The notes below the pieces were generated by a model. That model ran no database searches, was not told the DNA's origin, and was given only the letters and a program-made list of their open reading frames with translations. This document shows, one piece after another, positions 12,300 through 23,262 of a DNA stretch of 64,000 nt. Source of the stretch: Oscarella lobularis. Its lineage: Eukaryota; Porifera; Homoscleromorpha; Homosclerophorida; Oscarellidae. The DNA is taken from assembly GCF_947507565.1 (NCBI RefSeq), contig NC_089175.1:3957733-4021732 (forward strand), given 5' to 3'. The translations under genes and the position numbers were made by a program. Every line of letters starts with the position of its first letter. Position 1 is the stretch's first letter.

Positions 12300-12950
12300 A
12301 TGAGCGTCTCTTGGACGAGATTGGTTATGAAGAAACTCTCCTAGATGTGACTCCGTGTTTCTTTCAATTGCATGCATATGTGGTGGCTCAAGTCGCTAAT
12401 CAGAGTATTTATTACTGTATACAACACTAGGAAGCCAGAATTGAACCCACGTTTGCATAATAATGCTGTTCTGTGGCTAGTGGCGACGGCCAGGCTACTG
12501 TAAATATACACTGTTCAGACGAGTCTGGTCGTAGTAGGACCCTTCTTGAACGACTTCTCAACTATCTGAGTCCTCTTCGAGCACAGAAAACGGATCCGTC
12601 GTTTAGGCAACAAAGAGCATGCGCACTGAGCAAGTAAGAAAATCAATAAATTCGGAATGAAAATAAGGCCATTTCTGCAACAAGGCAGTGCACTTGTAGG
12701 ACAATCAGAAACAATAGATATAGCCTTTGAGGCATCAGAGGCTGTTTTGAAAACAGACTCAATCGAGTTATCTATTCTAATACCGGTACTCTTTACACCC
12801 ACCCGAGAAGATCAAATCAAGAAACGCACAAATACTGGTCATAAACTTACTAGCGAGAACAACATAGATAGATTCCTGTCATGGGAAGCCTGAGAGGAGC
12901 AAATTGAGTAACCCTATAAACAGCAGCTCATCAATTCATAACCCAGGAGA
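12300..12950. other. Intergenic, nothing supported
   Basis: Open frames on both strands overlap one another (for example around 12515-12893) and lack domains or splice context. I see no supported gene. Confidence 0.45.
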
Positions 12951-12960
12951 AATCTCCTCA

Positions 12961-13234
12961 CTAAGAATTGAGATGTGGAAAATTTTCGCATAGACTTTTG
13001 ACGAGTTCTGTGTTTTCAATTCCTTTTGCAAGCGTGTCAAGAACGGCATCGAGAAAATTACTCGTTGGATTTTCCTCAATCCATTGTCGTAAACATTTTG
13101 TTGTCCAGTACACGTTGTCACGAGACCCACATTCCGCTTTCTCTTTCTCGACATTTTCAGCAAACAACGGGCCCTCTCTAAAGGATGGCTCAATTGTCCG
13201 AATAAAATCTTTAAAAAGACTCCAATTGTCTGAA
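12961..13234 (-). CDS. Possible death-fold C-terminal exon
   Basis: After a GTTTTCAG acceptor near 13234 an open frame of about 90 codons runs to a stop. Its end, TKCLRQWIEENPTSNFLDAV followed by LDTLAKGIENTELVKSL, resembles helices 4-6 of a death domain (W..L....LL..L...G...LA..L). Only this one exon is visible. Upstream sequence toward the repeats shows no convincing partner, so it may be a fragment. The domain call rests on pattern only. Confidence 0.4.
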
Positions 13235-13486
13235 AACATTTCAGACACAAATTTAACTTGGTGATCTACACGTACACAAGCGGTAACTGAAACAAGTTCT
13301 TCTTAGACAACACTTTGACATAATCGTCACCTGGCGGCGGTGAATCGGCACAATGTTGCACCCCCTGGCGGCGGTGAATCAGCTTCTGTATCCTTAGGGC
13401 TCATCGAGTCACGACGACGACTACAAAACCTAAAACCAAATAAAGAAATAAATTGCAACTGTATATATGCTAATAGAAACAGACCA

Positions 13487-13686
13487 TGTACAGTCTGAGG
13501 TGTTCTGCTATGTCATCTCAGCAAGCTTGAAATTTTCAATGCAGGGTATCCGACTTGGAACATACGACGGGTGGCAGCGCAATGAAATTGCGTCGTATGC
13601 AAGATTGTTTTCTATCGTCCGTTGAAGCTCGGCTACCCTATTATTAATAAGAGGCTGACACGATGAGGTTACTACACCACCTACTT
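13487..13686 (-). pseudogene. Copy of the 3' end of the 478-aa membrane-protein gene, fused to satellite
   Basis: This 200-bp segment is nearly identical to 18441-18642, the 3' flank and terminal Lys-stop of the minus-strand gene at 18.6-22.5 kb. Here the homology ends at the last codon, and the coding body is replaced by the ~45-bp satellite. It is therefore a partial duplicate whose upstream part was lost or never copied. Confidence 0.85.
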
Positions 13687-15518
13687 ATATATACCGCCTG
13701 CCGGAAGAGTACGAACACCGCCTGACGGAATATATATACCGGCGGAGTACGAACAACGCCTCACGGTATATATATAAAGCCTACCGGCGGAGTACGAACA
13801 ATGCCTGACGGAATATATATACCGCCTACCGGCGGAGTACGAACACCGCCTGACGAAATATATACACTGAAGGCGGAGTACGAACATCCCCTGAAGAAAT
13901 ATATATACTGCCTGCCGGAAAAGTACGAACATTGCCTGACGGAATATATACCGCTTGCCGGCGGAGTACGAATATCTCCTGACGGAATATATATACCGCC
14001 TGCCGGCAGAGTACGAACACCGCCCGACGGAATATATATATACCGCCTGCAGGCGGAGTACGAACACCGCCTGACGGAATATATATACCGCCTGGAGGCG
14101 GAGTACGAACACCCCCTGACGGAATATACTGTATATACCGCTTACCGGAGGAGTACGAACGCATGACGGAATATATACCGCCTGCAGGCGGAGTACGAAC
14201 AACGCCTGACGGAATATATAAACCGCCTGCCGGAGGTGTACGAACACCGCCTGACGGAATATATACCGCCTGCCGGAGGAGTACGAACAACGCCTGACGG
14301 AATATATATACCGCCTGTAGGCGGAGCACGAACAACGCCTGACGGAATATATAAACCGCCTGCCGGAGGTGTACGAACACCGCCTGACGGAATATATATA
14401 CCGCCTGCAGGCGGAGTACGAACAACGCCTGACGGAATATATACCGCCTGCAGTCGGAGTACGAACACCGCCTGACGGAATATATATACCGCCTGCAGTC
14501 GGAGTACGAACACCGCCTGACGGAATATATATACCGCCTTGCCGGAATATATATACCGCCTGCAGGCGGAGTACGAACAACGCCTGACGGAATATATACC
14601 GCCTGCCGGAGGAGTACGAACAACGCCTGACGGAATATATATACCGCCTGTAGGCGGAGCACGAACAACGCCTGACGGAATATATACCGCCTGCCGGAGG
14701 AGTACGAACAACGCCTGACGGAATTTATACACGGAGTGGAGTACGAACAATGCCTGACGGAATATATATACCGCCTGCCGGTTGAGTACGAACACTACCT
14801 GAAGGAATATATATATACCACCTGTAGGCGGAGTACGAACAACACCAGACGGAATATATATATATCGCTTACCGGCGGAGTACGAACGCCTGACGGAATA
14901 TATATACCGCCCCCCGGAAGAGTACGAAAACGCCTGACGAAATATATATACCGTCTGCCGGAGGAGTACGAACAACGCCTGACGAAATATATATTCCGCC
15001 TGCCGGAGGAGTACGTACAACGCCTGACGGAATATACATACCGCCTACCGGCGGAGTACGAACAATGCCTGACGGAATATATATACAGAATGCAGGCAGA
15101 GTACGAACACCGCCTGACGGAATATATATACCGCCTGCCGGCAGAGTACGAACACCGCCTGACGGAATATATATACCGCCTGCAGGCGGAGTACGAACAA
15201 CGGCTGACGGAATTTATACACGGCCTGCCGGAGGAGTACGAACAACGCCTGACGGAATATATATACCGCCTGCAGGCGGAGTACGAACACTACCTGAAGG
15301 AATATATAAACCGCCTGCAGGCGGAATACGAACGCCGCCTGACGCAATGTGCGGAGTATGAACACCGCCGGACGAAATATATATACCTCCTGAAGGCGGA
15401 GTACGAACATCCCCTGAAGAAATATATATACCGCCTGCCGGAAAAGTACGAACATTGCCTGACGGAATATATACCGCTTGCCGGCGGAGTACGAACAATG
15501 CCTGACGAAATATATATA
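13687..15518. repeat. ~45-bp satellite, main array (about 41 units)
   Basis: Tandem units with CCGCCTGC(A/C)GGCGG, GTACGAACA, CGCCTGACGGAATATATATA. The 45-bp length keeps long frames open on both strands (up to ~300 codons minus, ~265 codons plus), but changes of TA number and truncated units shift the frame. All three plus frames read the same repetitive peptide type in different places. There is no start, splice or domain evidence, so I do not call a protein. Confidence 0.95.
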
Positions 15519-16442
15519 CAGTACCGGTCATAAGTATCAGGCCACCCCTAGTAACCCTTATACAGAGTCAAGTTTGTATGATGCGTGATAAAAAAGTCTC
15601 TCTTTGCTTTTAGCAAAGCTTTATTTTAAAAGAAGAGATAAGTCTTAAATTTGTAAAAAAAACAATTGTAGCAAATTTGTGGCAATTCCATTGAGACAAT
15701 ACGCGCTTTAGTGATCACACTAAGAATAATACCCTTCACCGAACATAGGACAATTTTTGCGTAAAAATTGAATTTTCCTATGGTTAATTTTTTTAATTAA
15801 CTGAAAAGTGGTTAAAGTTTAACATGACAAATGTTGCAAAGTTGTTTTCCGCATGCCTCCGGTTTGGGGCTAGGAAGCTACTCTGTTTGCAATAACGCCA
15901 TTTTACCACCTTTTCATTTTAATTCTCTAAACTGGTCTAACTAATGCTTTAGAAATCGAAGTTGTCATTAGATGAAAGAGGAATAAATAAGCATCCTTTA
16001 CAGTTCTTTTACTGAAGTTGCTGATGCTTTTAACAGAAATTTCTACGTATAGTTCTAAAACAAGGATTTTCTTAATGCTTTGCAAAAAATTAAAACTTTA
16101 AAAATTTCTGATTTTTGCCTTTAGTTAGGTTGGTTTCAATCTCAAAAATTTCGCAAGCAATAAAACTAATGCTTATTAACTTTGGAAGTCAAATATTAAT
16201 TCATTTTGCCTAAGTTTTGCTTAACTTTCAAAACGCACTATAAATAGACAGGGTTACAGTACTGCTTTTGTAACGCCACACAGTTGCTACAAAACTTGCA
16301 ACATTTGTTCTACGAAAGAGCAACGGTAGAAGGTTGTTACTAGTGCAAACAGAAGTTCGACTTCTACGTGAATGAATGAGCGCGTATTACGACAATGATT
16401 ACTAAAGAAACCAGGGTGGCCTAATACATATGATCGGTACTG
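15519..16442. mobile_element. Mariner-like MITE inserted in the ~45-bp satellite
   Basis: The ends are terminal inverted repeats. The left begins CAGTACCGGTCATAAGTATC and continues AGGCCACCC; the right end, reverse-complemented, begins CAGTACCGATCATATGTATT and continues AGGCCACCC (about 26 of 29 bases match). Both ends abut TA within (TA)n, as expected of Tc1/mariner-type insertion at TA, and CAGT termini fit that superfamily. The 924-bp interior is AT-rich, has no transposase frame, and shows satellite on both sides. It is a non-autonomous element that entered the array. Confidence 0.85.
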
Positions 16443-16724
16443 TATATATATATATAGCGCTTGCCGGAAGAGTACGAACACCGCCTGACGGAATATACAC
16501 CGCCTGCAGGCGGAGTACGAAAACGCCTGACGGAATATATATACCGCCTGCAGGCGGAGTACGAACACTGCCTGACGAAATATATATACCGCCTGCCGGA
16601 AAAGTACAAACACCGCCTGACGAAATATATTTACCGCCTGCCGGAGGAGTACGAACATCCCTTGACGAAATATATATACCGCCTGCCGGAAAAGTACAAA
16701 CACCGCCTGACGAAATATATATAC
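16443..16724. repeat. ~45-bp satellite, continuation beyond the MITE
   Basis: Six or so further units of the same array, separated from it only by the MITE. The far edge joins directly to coding-like sequence of a proline dehydrogenase remnant. Confidence 0.93.
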
Positions 16725-18080
16725 GTATTGATCTATTGCTGCACGCTGGAGTAATACATCAACTGTGCGATTATAAGATGCATTCGTATCAGCGTAGGTC
16801 GACTGGATTAGATCAGGCCGTCCTATGCTTTGAGCACGGGATCTCTCGTACTCAAGATAGGCTCCTCGAACGACTTTGGTGGCATAGCGAAAGCCAGATA
16901 AATCTCCTATCTCGAGATGGCGTTTATTAGCCGCATCTGTTTCCTGGAGAGAAAGATAGAGGAGAGAGAATAAGCCTCAACTCTGAGATAATCCTGCTGG
17001 GTATTCCACACGTTGATACAGTCACCTTTATTGTGTGATGATTGCGTGATGAGAGCCAGTGCATGAATGGCTGGCTGCATCTCGTGGTATTCAGCATCGA
17101 TGAGCATGTTCACTTTGGCTCTAGTGCAGGCCTAGAAGTAAATAACCAAAAATTTATAAATAAACAGCTGGAGAAGTGATGGTACCTTCGCAATGTCATC
17201 TAGCCTGGTACAGGTTGAATTAAACTCATCAAGGCAGTCATGTTCCAAGGCATTGTCAGACAAACGTCCATGCAGCTGAAGGGAGAATAAAAGAGTGAAT
17301 TCATTTATGTATATATCTCTACTTCTCCAGTTTTGATTTTAGGCAAAATTCCGTCGCTATCAGTAATCTTTCTACTAAGTAAGGTCTGCAAAAAAACGTA
17401 AGTAGTCTAACTAGGTAGAAGCAATTCAGTACAAGCAATTTTGGCCGAACGAGTGCCGTTGGTTTGACCTGGATTGCACCTTGTACGCCACTGACACAAG
17501 TCCGCTCTCAAAATCCTAAGAACAACCGTCTGGCTGCATGCCCCGAATCAAGAAAAGCTAAACGTTCTCATCCAGAAGAGTTTCTCTACAAGAATCTTTC
17601 GTATTTAATTATTTTTATTATTATAAGGTTGACTGACCTTTGGTGCGTATCTTCGTTTGCGAGGCCCTGCTCATCGTCTGGTAAATCTTCGATCGACGGC
17701 CCCGCATAGAACATACACTGTATACCCGCTTCGACGAATTTTTCATTGTGAGTTTTTGTGACGTCGTCGTGACTACTTCCGGCCACAAACTGACCGAAGA
17801 ATGATCGTCTCATGACGCCATCGAACAAGGCTAAGAACGCTGCGCAAAATCGAGAATCTAAACGAAACGTTTCAAAACGCTAATGGATAGTAAATCTAAG
17901 TTTACTGCTGGGCTGTTGTCGACGAAACTATCGATTGCGCTCAGTCGGAGAATGAGAATGGAGCGGAGTAACTATCGGAATGCAACGCGTACGCCGATTC
18001 TGTGTCAAGGCGGAAAGATGATATAAGTCTCGTCGAGCGTCGAATCGTCCGAAGCGATGGCCTCCTGCAGCACAAATACG
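16725..18080 (-). pseudogene. PRODH: Proline dehydrogenase remnant
   Basis: Mitochondrial proline dehydrogenase is a FAD enzyme that oxidises proline to pyrroline-5-carboxylate. Recognisable pieces, in order on the minus strand: an Arg/Ser-rich N-terminus and LLRSILILRLSAIDSFVD; LFDGVMRRSFFGQFVAGSS (exon ending at a GTCAGT donor near 17636); a helix near 17180-17270; MLIDAEYHEMQPAIHALAL with VWNTQQDYLR (about 16965-17130); and YATKVVRGAYLEYERSRAQ (about 16725-16935). The last two match the family's VDAEY, WNTYQ and K.VRGAYL.ER motifs. The N-terminal piece changes frame between HSDS and LLRS. After QRAAIDQY the frame enters satellite, so the C-terminal third of the barrel is missing. Gene identity is firm; loss of function is a strong inference. 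Confidence 0.85.
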
Positions 18081-18440
18081 CTAGGTGAGTGTCTGTCGCG
18101 TCTGTAGGCGAAGACAAGTGCTCGTTCAAGCTCGATTGGCTGCAAGAGCTCTCCGAAGTCCGTCCTGCAAAGCTCCGGCCCGGTTTACGCGTTCGTCATC
18201 GCAAATTCGACGAAGAACGCTTCGCGACATATGACATGAAGTTCCCGTTTGCTCATTTATTTATTTATTCATTTACTCGTGTCTGGAGCAAGCTGCGGGA
18301 GAAAAGGCTCAATTGAATTAGCTAAAAAATCAAGTGCATACACTGTATTCTCTGTAAAAGATCCACACGCCCATTCAATCTCGCTCAATTTGCTCCACAC
18401 TCACGTTTACCTTCGTTCTAATCACGATAGACTACATGTA
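18081..18440. other. Intergenic, nothing supported
   Basis: Unique sequence between the PRODH remnant and the next gene's 3' end. Short open frames carry no recognisable domain. Confidence 0.5.
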
Positions 18441-18637
18441 TGTACAGTCTGAGGTGTTCTGCTATATCATCTCAGCAAGCTTGAAATTTTAGTCATTGCA
18501 GGGTATCCGACTTGGAACATACGACGGGTTGATGCGCAATGAAATTGCGTCGTATGCAAGATTGTTTTCTATCGTCCGTTGAAGCTCGGCTACCCTATTA
18601 TTAATAAGAGGCTGACACGATGAGGTTACTACACCAC

Positions 18638-21600
18638 CTACTTTTTCTTCGCCAAGCAGAGAGCGTAAAGAAGACATAATGCAATAACGCTCATTAGTCC
18701 AAAACCCGAGATGCTCACGACGAGCACTATCCAATAGTTTCTGCACGGTGCTGTGCTCCCTAGCCGTTCCTCTACACAAAAAAATAATTGACATACCAAC
18801 CTCAGGGTTCTGCCCACACGAGTCGGCATGGGTCGGCCCCGACCCTCACTCCCCTATCGCCGACCCATACTACTAAAACGTTATGAAAGCCCGTAGCCTG
18901 CAATAATTGCAGCTGGATACATCGTCCAAAACAAATTTGAAAATGGTCCAAGACAATTTTAAAAATGGTCCAAGACAATTTTAAAATTTGTCCTAAAACA
19001 GTTTTAAAACTTCTTCCTAGACAATTCTAAAATTGTTCCAGGACAATTTTAAAACTTGTTCCTAGACAATTCTAAAATTGAAGGACAATTCTAAAATCGT
19101 CCCAAGACAATTTTCTCTCGCCCCAAAACTGTGGAGCCCGTTCTCTCGCCCCCAAACTGTGGAGCCCGTTCTCTCGCCCCCAAACTGTGGAGCCCGTTCT
19201 CTCGCCCCCAAACTGTGGAGCCCGTTCTCTCGCCCCAAAACTGTGGAGCCCGTTCTCTCGCCCCAAAACTGTGGAGCCCGTTCTCTCGCCCCAAAGCTGT
19301 GGATAGGACAATTTTAAAAATCGTCTAAGACAATTTTAAAAATTGTCCAAGACAATATTAAAAATCGTCCAAGACAATTTAAATATGGTCCAAGACAATT
19401 TTTAAAATGGTCCAAGGAATCGTCCAAGGCAATATTTTAAAATTGCGTATTATGTCTATCCTTCCAGACTTCCCACACTGAATTTCTCGGCAGATCCCTG
19501 TATTGTGGTATACCGGTCATAATTCACGACGCAACTTAAATCTTTTTAAAAATGATGCGCAGCAATTACTGATCTGCGATCGGCAAAAAATGATGGTCTC
19601 AATTTTTTTGTTTTTGTTGGGCGTGAATTTTCGTTTTGATCGCGTTCATTTCTTGCGGGGCGTGGATCATGGATTTCATCGCAACGAACGCATACCATCA
19701 AACGAAAAATCGATTGCGAGTGAATTTTTCAATTAGTAAGTTTAGAGAAGAAAAGGAGCAAGACTTTCGTAGTTGAATACCTTGACTAGATATGTATTGT
19801 TAACAGTCTCAAAATAACTTTACTGTGACAAGTGTCTCCCTTTCGTTGCGCGCGAGCGACGCTTGCGGTTCAGGCGCAAGGAACGACACTCGCGCATAAA
19901 AAGTACTCTGTAGCGTTGGCGGGAACGCCCACTTTTGAGGGGCAAGTGTCTCCCTTTCGTTGCGCGCGAGCGACGCTTGCGGTTCAGGCGCAAGGAACGC
20001 CACTCGCGCATAAAAAGTACTTTGTAATGTTGGCGGGAACGCCCACTTTCGAGGGGTAAGTGTCTCCCTTTCGTTGCGCGCGAGCGACGCTTGCGGTTCA
20101 GGCGCAAGGAACGCCACTCGCGCATAAAAAGTACTCTGTAGCGTTGGCGGGAACGCCCACTTTCGAAGGGTAAGTGTCTTCAATTCCGTTGCGCGCGAGC
20201 GACGCTTGCGGTTCAGACGCAAGGAACGCCACTCTCGCATAAAAAGTACTTTGTAATGTTGGCGAACGCCCACTTTCGAGGGGTGTCTTCAATTCGTTGC
20301 GCGCGAGCGGCGCTTGCGGTTCAGGCGCAAGGAACGCCACTCGCGCATAAAAATTAGCGAACGCCCACTTTTGACAGACAGATTTTCTCGGACAATTTTA
20401 AAATTGTCTTGGACGATTTGTCTTGGACGATTAATTAAAATTGTCTCGGACAATTTCAAAAAGTGTCTCGGACAATTCTAAAAATTGTGTCAAGACAATT
20501 CTAAAATTGTGCCAAGACAATTTTCTCTCGCCTCAAAACTGTGTTGCCCGTTCTCTCGCCTCAAAACTGTGTTGCCCGTTCTCTCGCCTCAAAACTGTGT
20601 TGCCCGTTCTCTTGCCTCAAAACTGTGGAGTGCGTTCTCTCGCTTCAATACAGTGGAGTGCGTTCTCTCGCCCCAAAACTGAGGAGCCCGATCGCTCGCT
20701 TCAAAACAAAGCAGTATCTGCATGTGATCACAGGGTATCTGTGATCACAGAGGAATATCACAGGGCAATTTTAAAAATTGTTTAAGGACTTTTTGAAAAA
20801 ATTGTCCAAGACAATTTTAAAAATTGTCCAAGACAATATTAAAATTGTCCAAGACAATATTAAAAATTGTCCAAGATAATTTTTGAAATGGTCCAAGACA
20901 ATTTTTAAAATGGTCCAAGACAATTTTTAAAATGGTCCAAGACAATTTTATGAATCGTCCAAGGCAAGATTTTAAAATTGTCTAGGACCATTTTAAAATT
21001 GCGTATTATGTCTATCCTTCCAGACCTTCTTCCCACACTAAAAAATTCTAGGCAGAACCCTGCAACCTGTACAGTTTCTCACCTGCCAGAACTCCCTCCT
21101 GAACAGAAATTATAGTTCCGTTTTCGTACGCAATTATCATCGTGACGTTGCGAGCATTCGACAGAGGGTCTGGAGACAGTGGATCAGCAAGAGCGTCATA
21201 AGTGAAAATCTGCTTACTATTTGAATTGAATTCGGTGAAACCAGTGCCGGCACTTGGACCAACTCCTGACGACGTGGGCGTCGAGACTTCAGCAGGTGCA
21301 CCCGAAGAACGTATAACAGCTGACGTCGTCACGTCCAATAAACTCGAAGATTTCGTTTCAGCACTTTCGCACGCGTTCCGGACGTAGAGCGTCGTGGCGT
21401 AATCCCGACTCTCCCATCCGTTGTCCGCTTTCAATGTGCAATTCAGGAAGACGTTACAGCAGACAGTCGAGTCCCAAGCTCTTGCGTAGAAGTCTAGGCG
21501 AACGAGAAGCGTCGCATTGAGCCAATGATTGGGACGCGTCGTCGCATTGCGAAGCCGGAAGACGTCCGAGCTTAGGCCAGAACAACTCAGCCTGCCACTC

Positions 21601-22522
21601 GAGACGGAAGGATACGAATAAACCTCGCATTGAACATGGAATAGCTTTGTCCCATTCTGTATTGAATCAATTGTCTGACAGCCAAGCAGTGAGCCAAACT
21701 CTAAAGAAAAGAATTTTCAATTACCATACATTCTCGTATATGTATACCGTGCAAAAAAGCATTGGCTTTGATAGTGACTTTTCGCACCGAGTTCTCCGCC
21801 TCGAAGATGAACCGGGTCGCGTTTCGATGTCGAAACGAGTCGATCGCCGTAGACGTTACAAAAACGTCCGGGTCGCTTGAAACTTTCAACAGCAAGATGA
21901 CGCTTTTCGACGTCCCGATATAGAGAGCCAGAGAAACAGGATCTCTTCCTGTTCGATCAATTCTAGCTCTGATCTTCACTTTCCCATCCAATTGCCTTTC
22001 TTGATGCAATTCGACGTTGAACTCAGAGACATCTAAAAGAGACTATCACGCAAAGGAACGATAAGGCATGGCGGAGATTAACTAGTTTTTCTCAGCCGTA
22101 CTATGCCGCTCTCACTGCTGAGTTCAGATGGATTGGCATAGGCAATAGCTTTAAAGGAATGACTCAGAATAGTGTCGTCAATTTTAGCGAAGTGCAGAAC
22201 GGATTTGACCGTTGAATGAAAGACTTTGTATCTGGTTGCTGTCGTATTTGGCTCAATAACCCAACTCATATTTTCCAGCTTGCCATCGCCATGGTATGTG
22301 TATGAGATGGTTGCCGAACCGTTGATTGGTACATCGACGTACTGATTTGCTGGACTGCACAGTGCTTTGTACTCAATATGTCTTAGTTTCGATAGCACGC
22401 TGTAATTTTCCGTGAGGCGCAGTTGCTGTAAGAGAGTGAGTTTACCTGATTGGGTGCAATGGTACTAATGATGTGCTTGACGAGGAGACTATAGCGAGAA
22501 GGACAAAACCAACGTGCGCCAT
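18638..22522 (-). CDS. Single-pass membrane protein with Ig-like ectodomain, 478 aa
   Basis: Phase-consistent five-exon model: 22522-22466, 22425-22083, 22032-21748, 21700-21083 and 18771-18638. Exon 1 is a signal peptide (MAHVGFVLLAIVSSSSTSL). The ectodomain has beta-strand-rich, N-glycosylated segments (GSATISYTYHGDG, NMSW, LNATLLVRLDF) and paired Cys suggesting divergent Ig-like folds. The last exon has an Ala/Leu-rich transmembrane helix (NYWIVLVVSISGFGLMSVIA) and ends in a tiny cytoplasmic KKK. Introns 1-3 are about 40-50 bp; intron 4 is 2.3 kb and consists of dispersed repeat. Phase across intron 4 fits (phase 1), supporting one gene. With almost no tail it may signal through partners. 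The family is not recognised. Confidence 0.75.
18850..21050. repeat. Composite dispersed repeat, copy 2, inside an intron
   Basis: Module order: ATTGTC/GACAAT hairpin motifs (18930-19110); seven tandem 28-bp units of CTCTCGCCCCAAAACTGTGG type (19113-19305); hairpins; a unique block like 1-340 (19443-19800); about five ~110-bp GC-rich units (19825-20360); hairpins; a diverged 28-bp array CTCTCGCCTCAAAACTGTG (20523-20700); hairpins. A ~55-bp segment starting TTGCGTATTATGTCTATCC occurs at 19443 and 21000, so direct repeats bound part of the element. No transposition protein is visible. Confidence 0.85.
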
Positions 22523-23262
22523 CGCACTTTCTCAAGGTATCTGCGCACCACATCATTCCGTGGTCGAGGACAACAAATCACAGTTGAGAGACAACACACG
22601 TGCGCGAATAAATATATACATATGTACTGTCTTATCGAAAAGCGGCTATTCGTCGCTGACGGTACTTAAACGCCTTAAACGGGGCTTTAGGTTAGCACTG
22701 AGTGCTTTGCTGCTGCTTTGTAAGGTAGCCAGACACCGCAGGGGACTCTCCGGCCGAATTACAGGCGAAACTTACACGCGCGCGCGCGAACGCCTTCGCT
22801 TTGCGCGACTTTCCCGTCGCTCTCTCTCTCTCTCTCTCTCTCTAGTTTCTCTAGTCTCGCCGAACACTCCACGGCAGGGCTGAAGGACTGCCCTGAAGGA
22901 CTGCATACCGTAACTTAGGGCTCCCGGACTATCGTCGCGACAGGTTCCGGAAAAACTCTGGAAGCGGGGTTTTGGGAGCAGGAATCAGAACGGGCAGTCC
23001 AAATCCAAGTGGTCTCAACCAGTTTCGACGTTCATGGGGCTAAACAGTCTCCAAAAACCTTCGGATTATGACAGCTGCTGCCCATCGCTTGATTTCGGCC
23101 ACCAAAGGCAGACTATTCTTCCAGAATCTCTCGGAAATTTACTTTTCTTTGTCCTTAGAGAGCTCTTGCGTGAACAATACTTCTTACTTTCACGTGATAT
23201 CACGCGATTCTCTGTCACTGATTGGTCTGCACCCTGAACCGTGTCAGCCCACGAAAATCCCT
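22523..23262. other. Intergenic with TC microsatellite and a death-domain gene fragment
   Basis: A (CT)n run occupies about 22819-22843. Sequence at 23062-23140 (ATGACAGCTGCTGC then CGCTTGATTT) matches the start of the death-domain remnant at 42.5 kb. The ORF-like frames at 22.5-22.9 kb have no domain. Confidence 0.6.
23191..23230 (+). promoter_or_regulatory. Conserved upstream block of type-A ligand genes (first copy)
   Basis: The block reads CACGTGATATCACGCGATTC followed by TCTGTCACTGATTGGTCTG, about 35-70 bases before the ATG of the first ligand gene. Related blocks precede four or five other cluster genes (25939, 27703, 29437, 36716, 41011), each with CGTGAT(G/A)TCA(C/G)GCGA and an inverted CCAAT box (ATTGGT). 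Conservation in duplicated DNA alone does not prove function. Confidence 0.5.

Noticed and set aside
13681-15533. Long open frames (about 260-300 codons) on both strands
   Set aside because: They are by-products of a 45-bp tandem unit; frames shift with TA-number changes and there is no start context, splice site or domain.
19131-19328. Open frames reading PVLSPPNCGARSLAPKLWS-like repeats
   Set aside because: Produced by the 28-bp tandem unit in several frames at once; no coding signal.
22819-22843. CT run as a gene feature or polypyrimidine acceptor
   Set aside because: A plain microsatellite; no adjacent coding exon fits.
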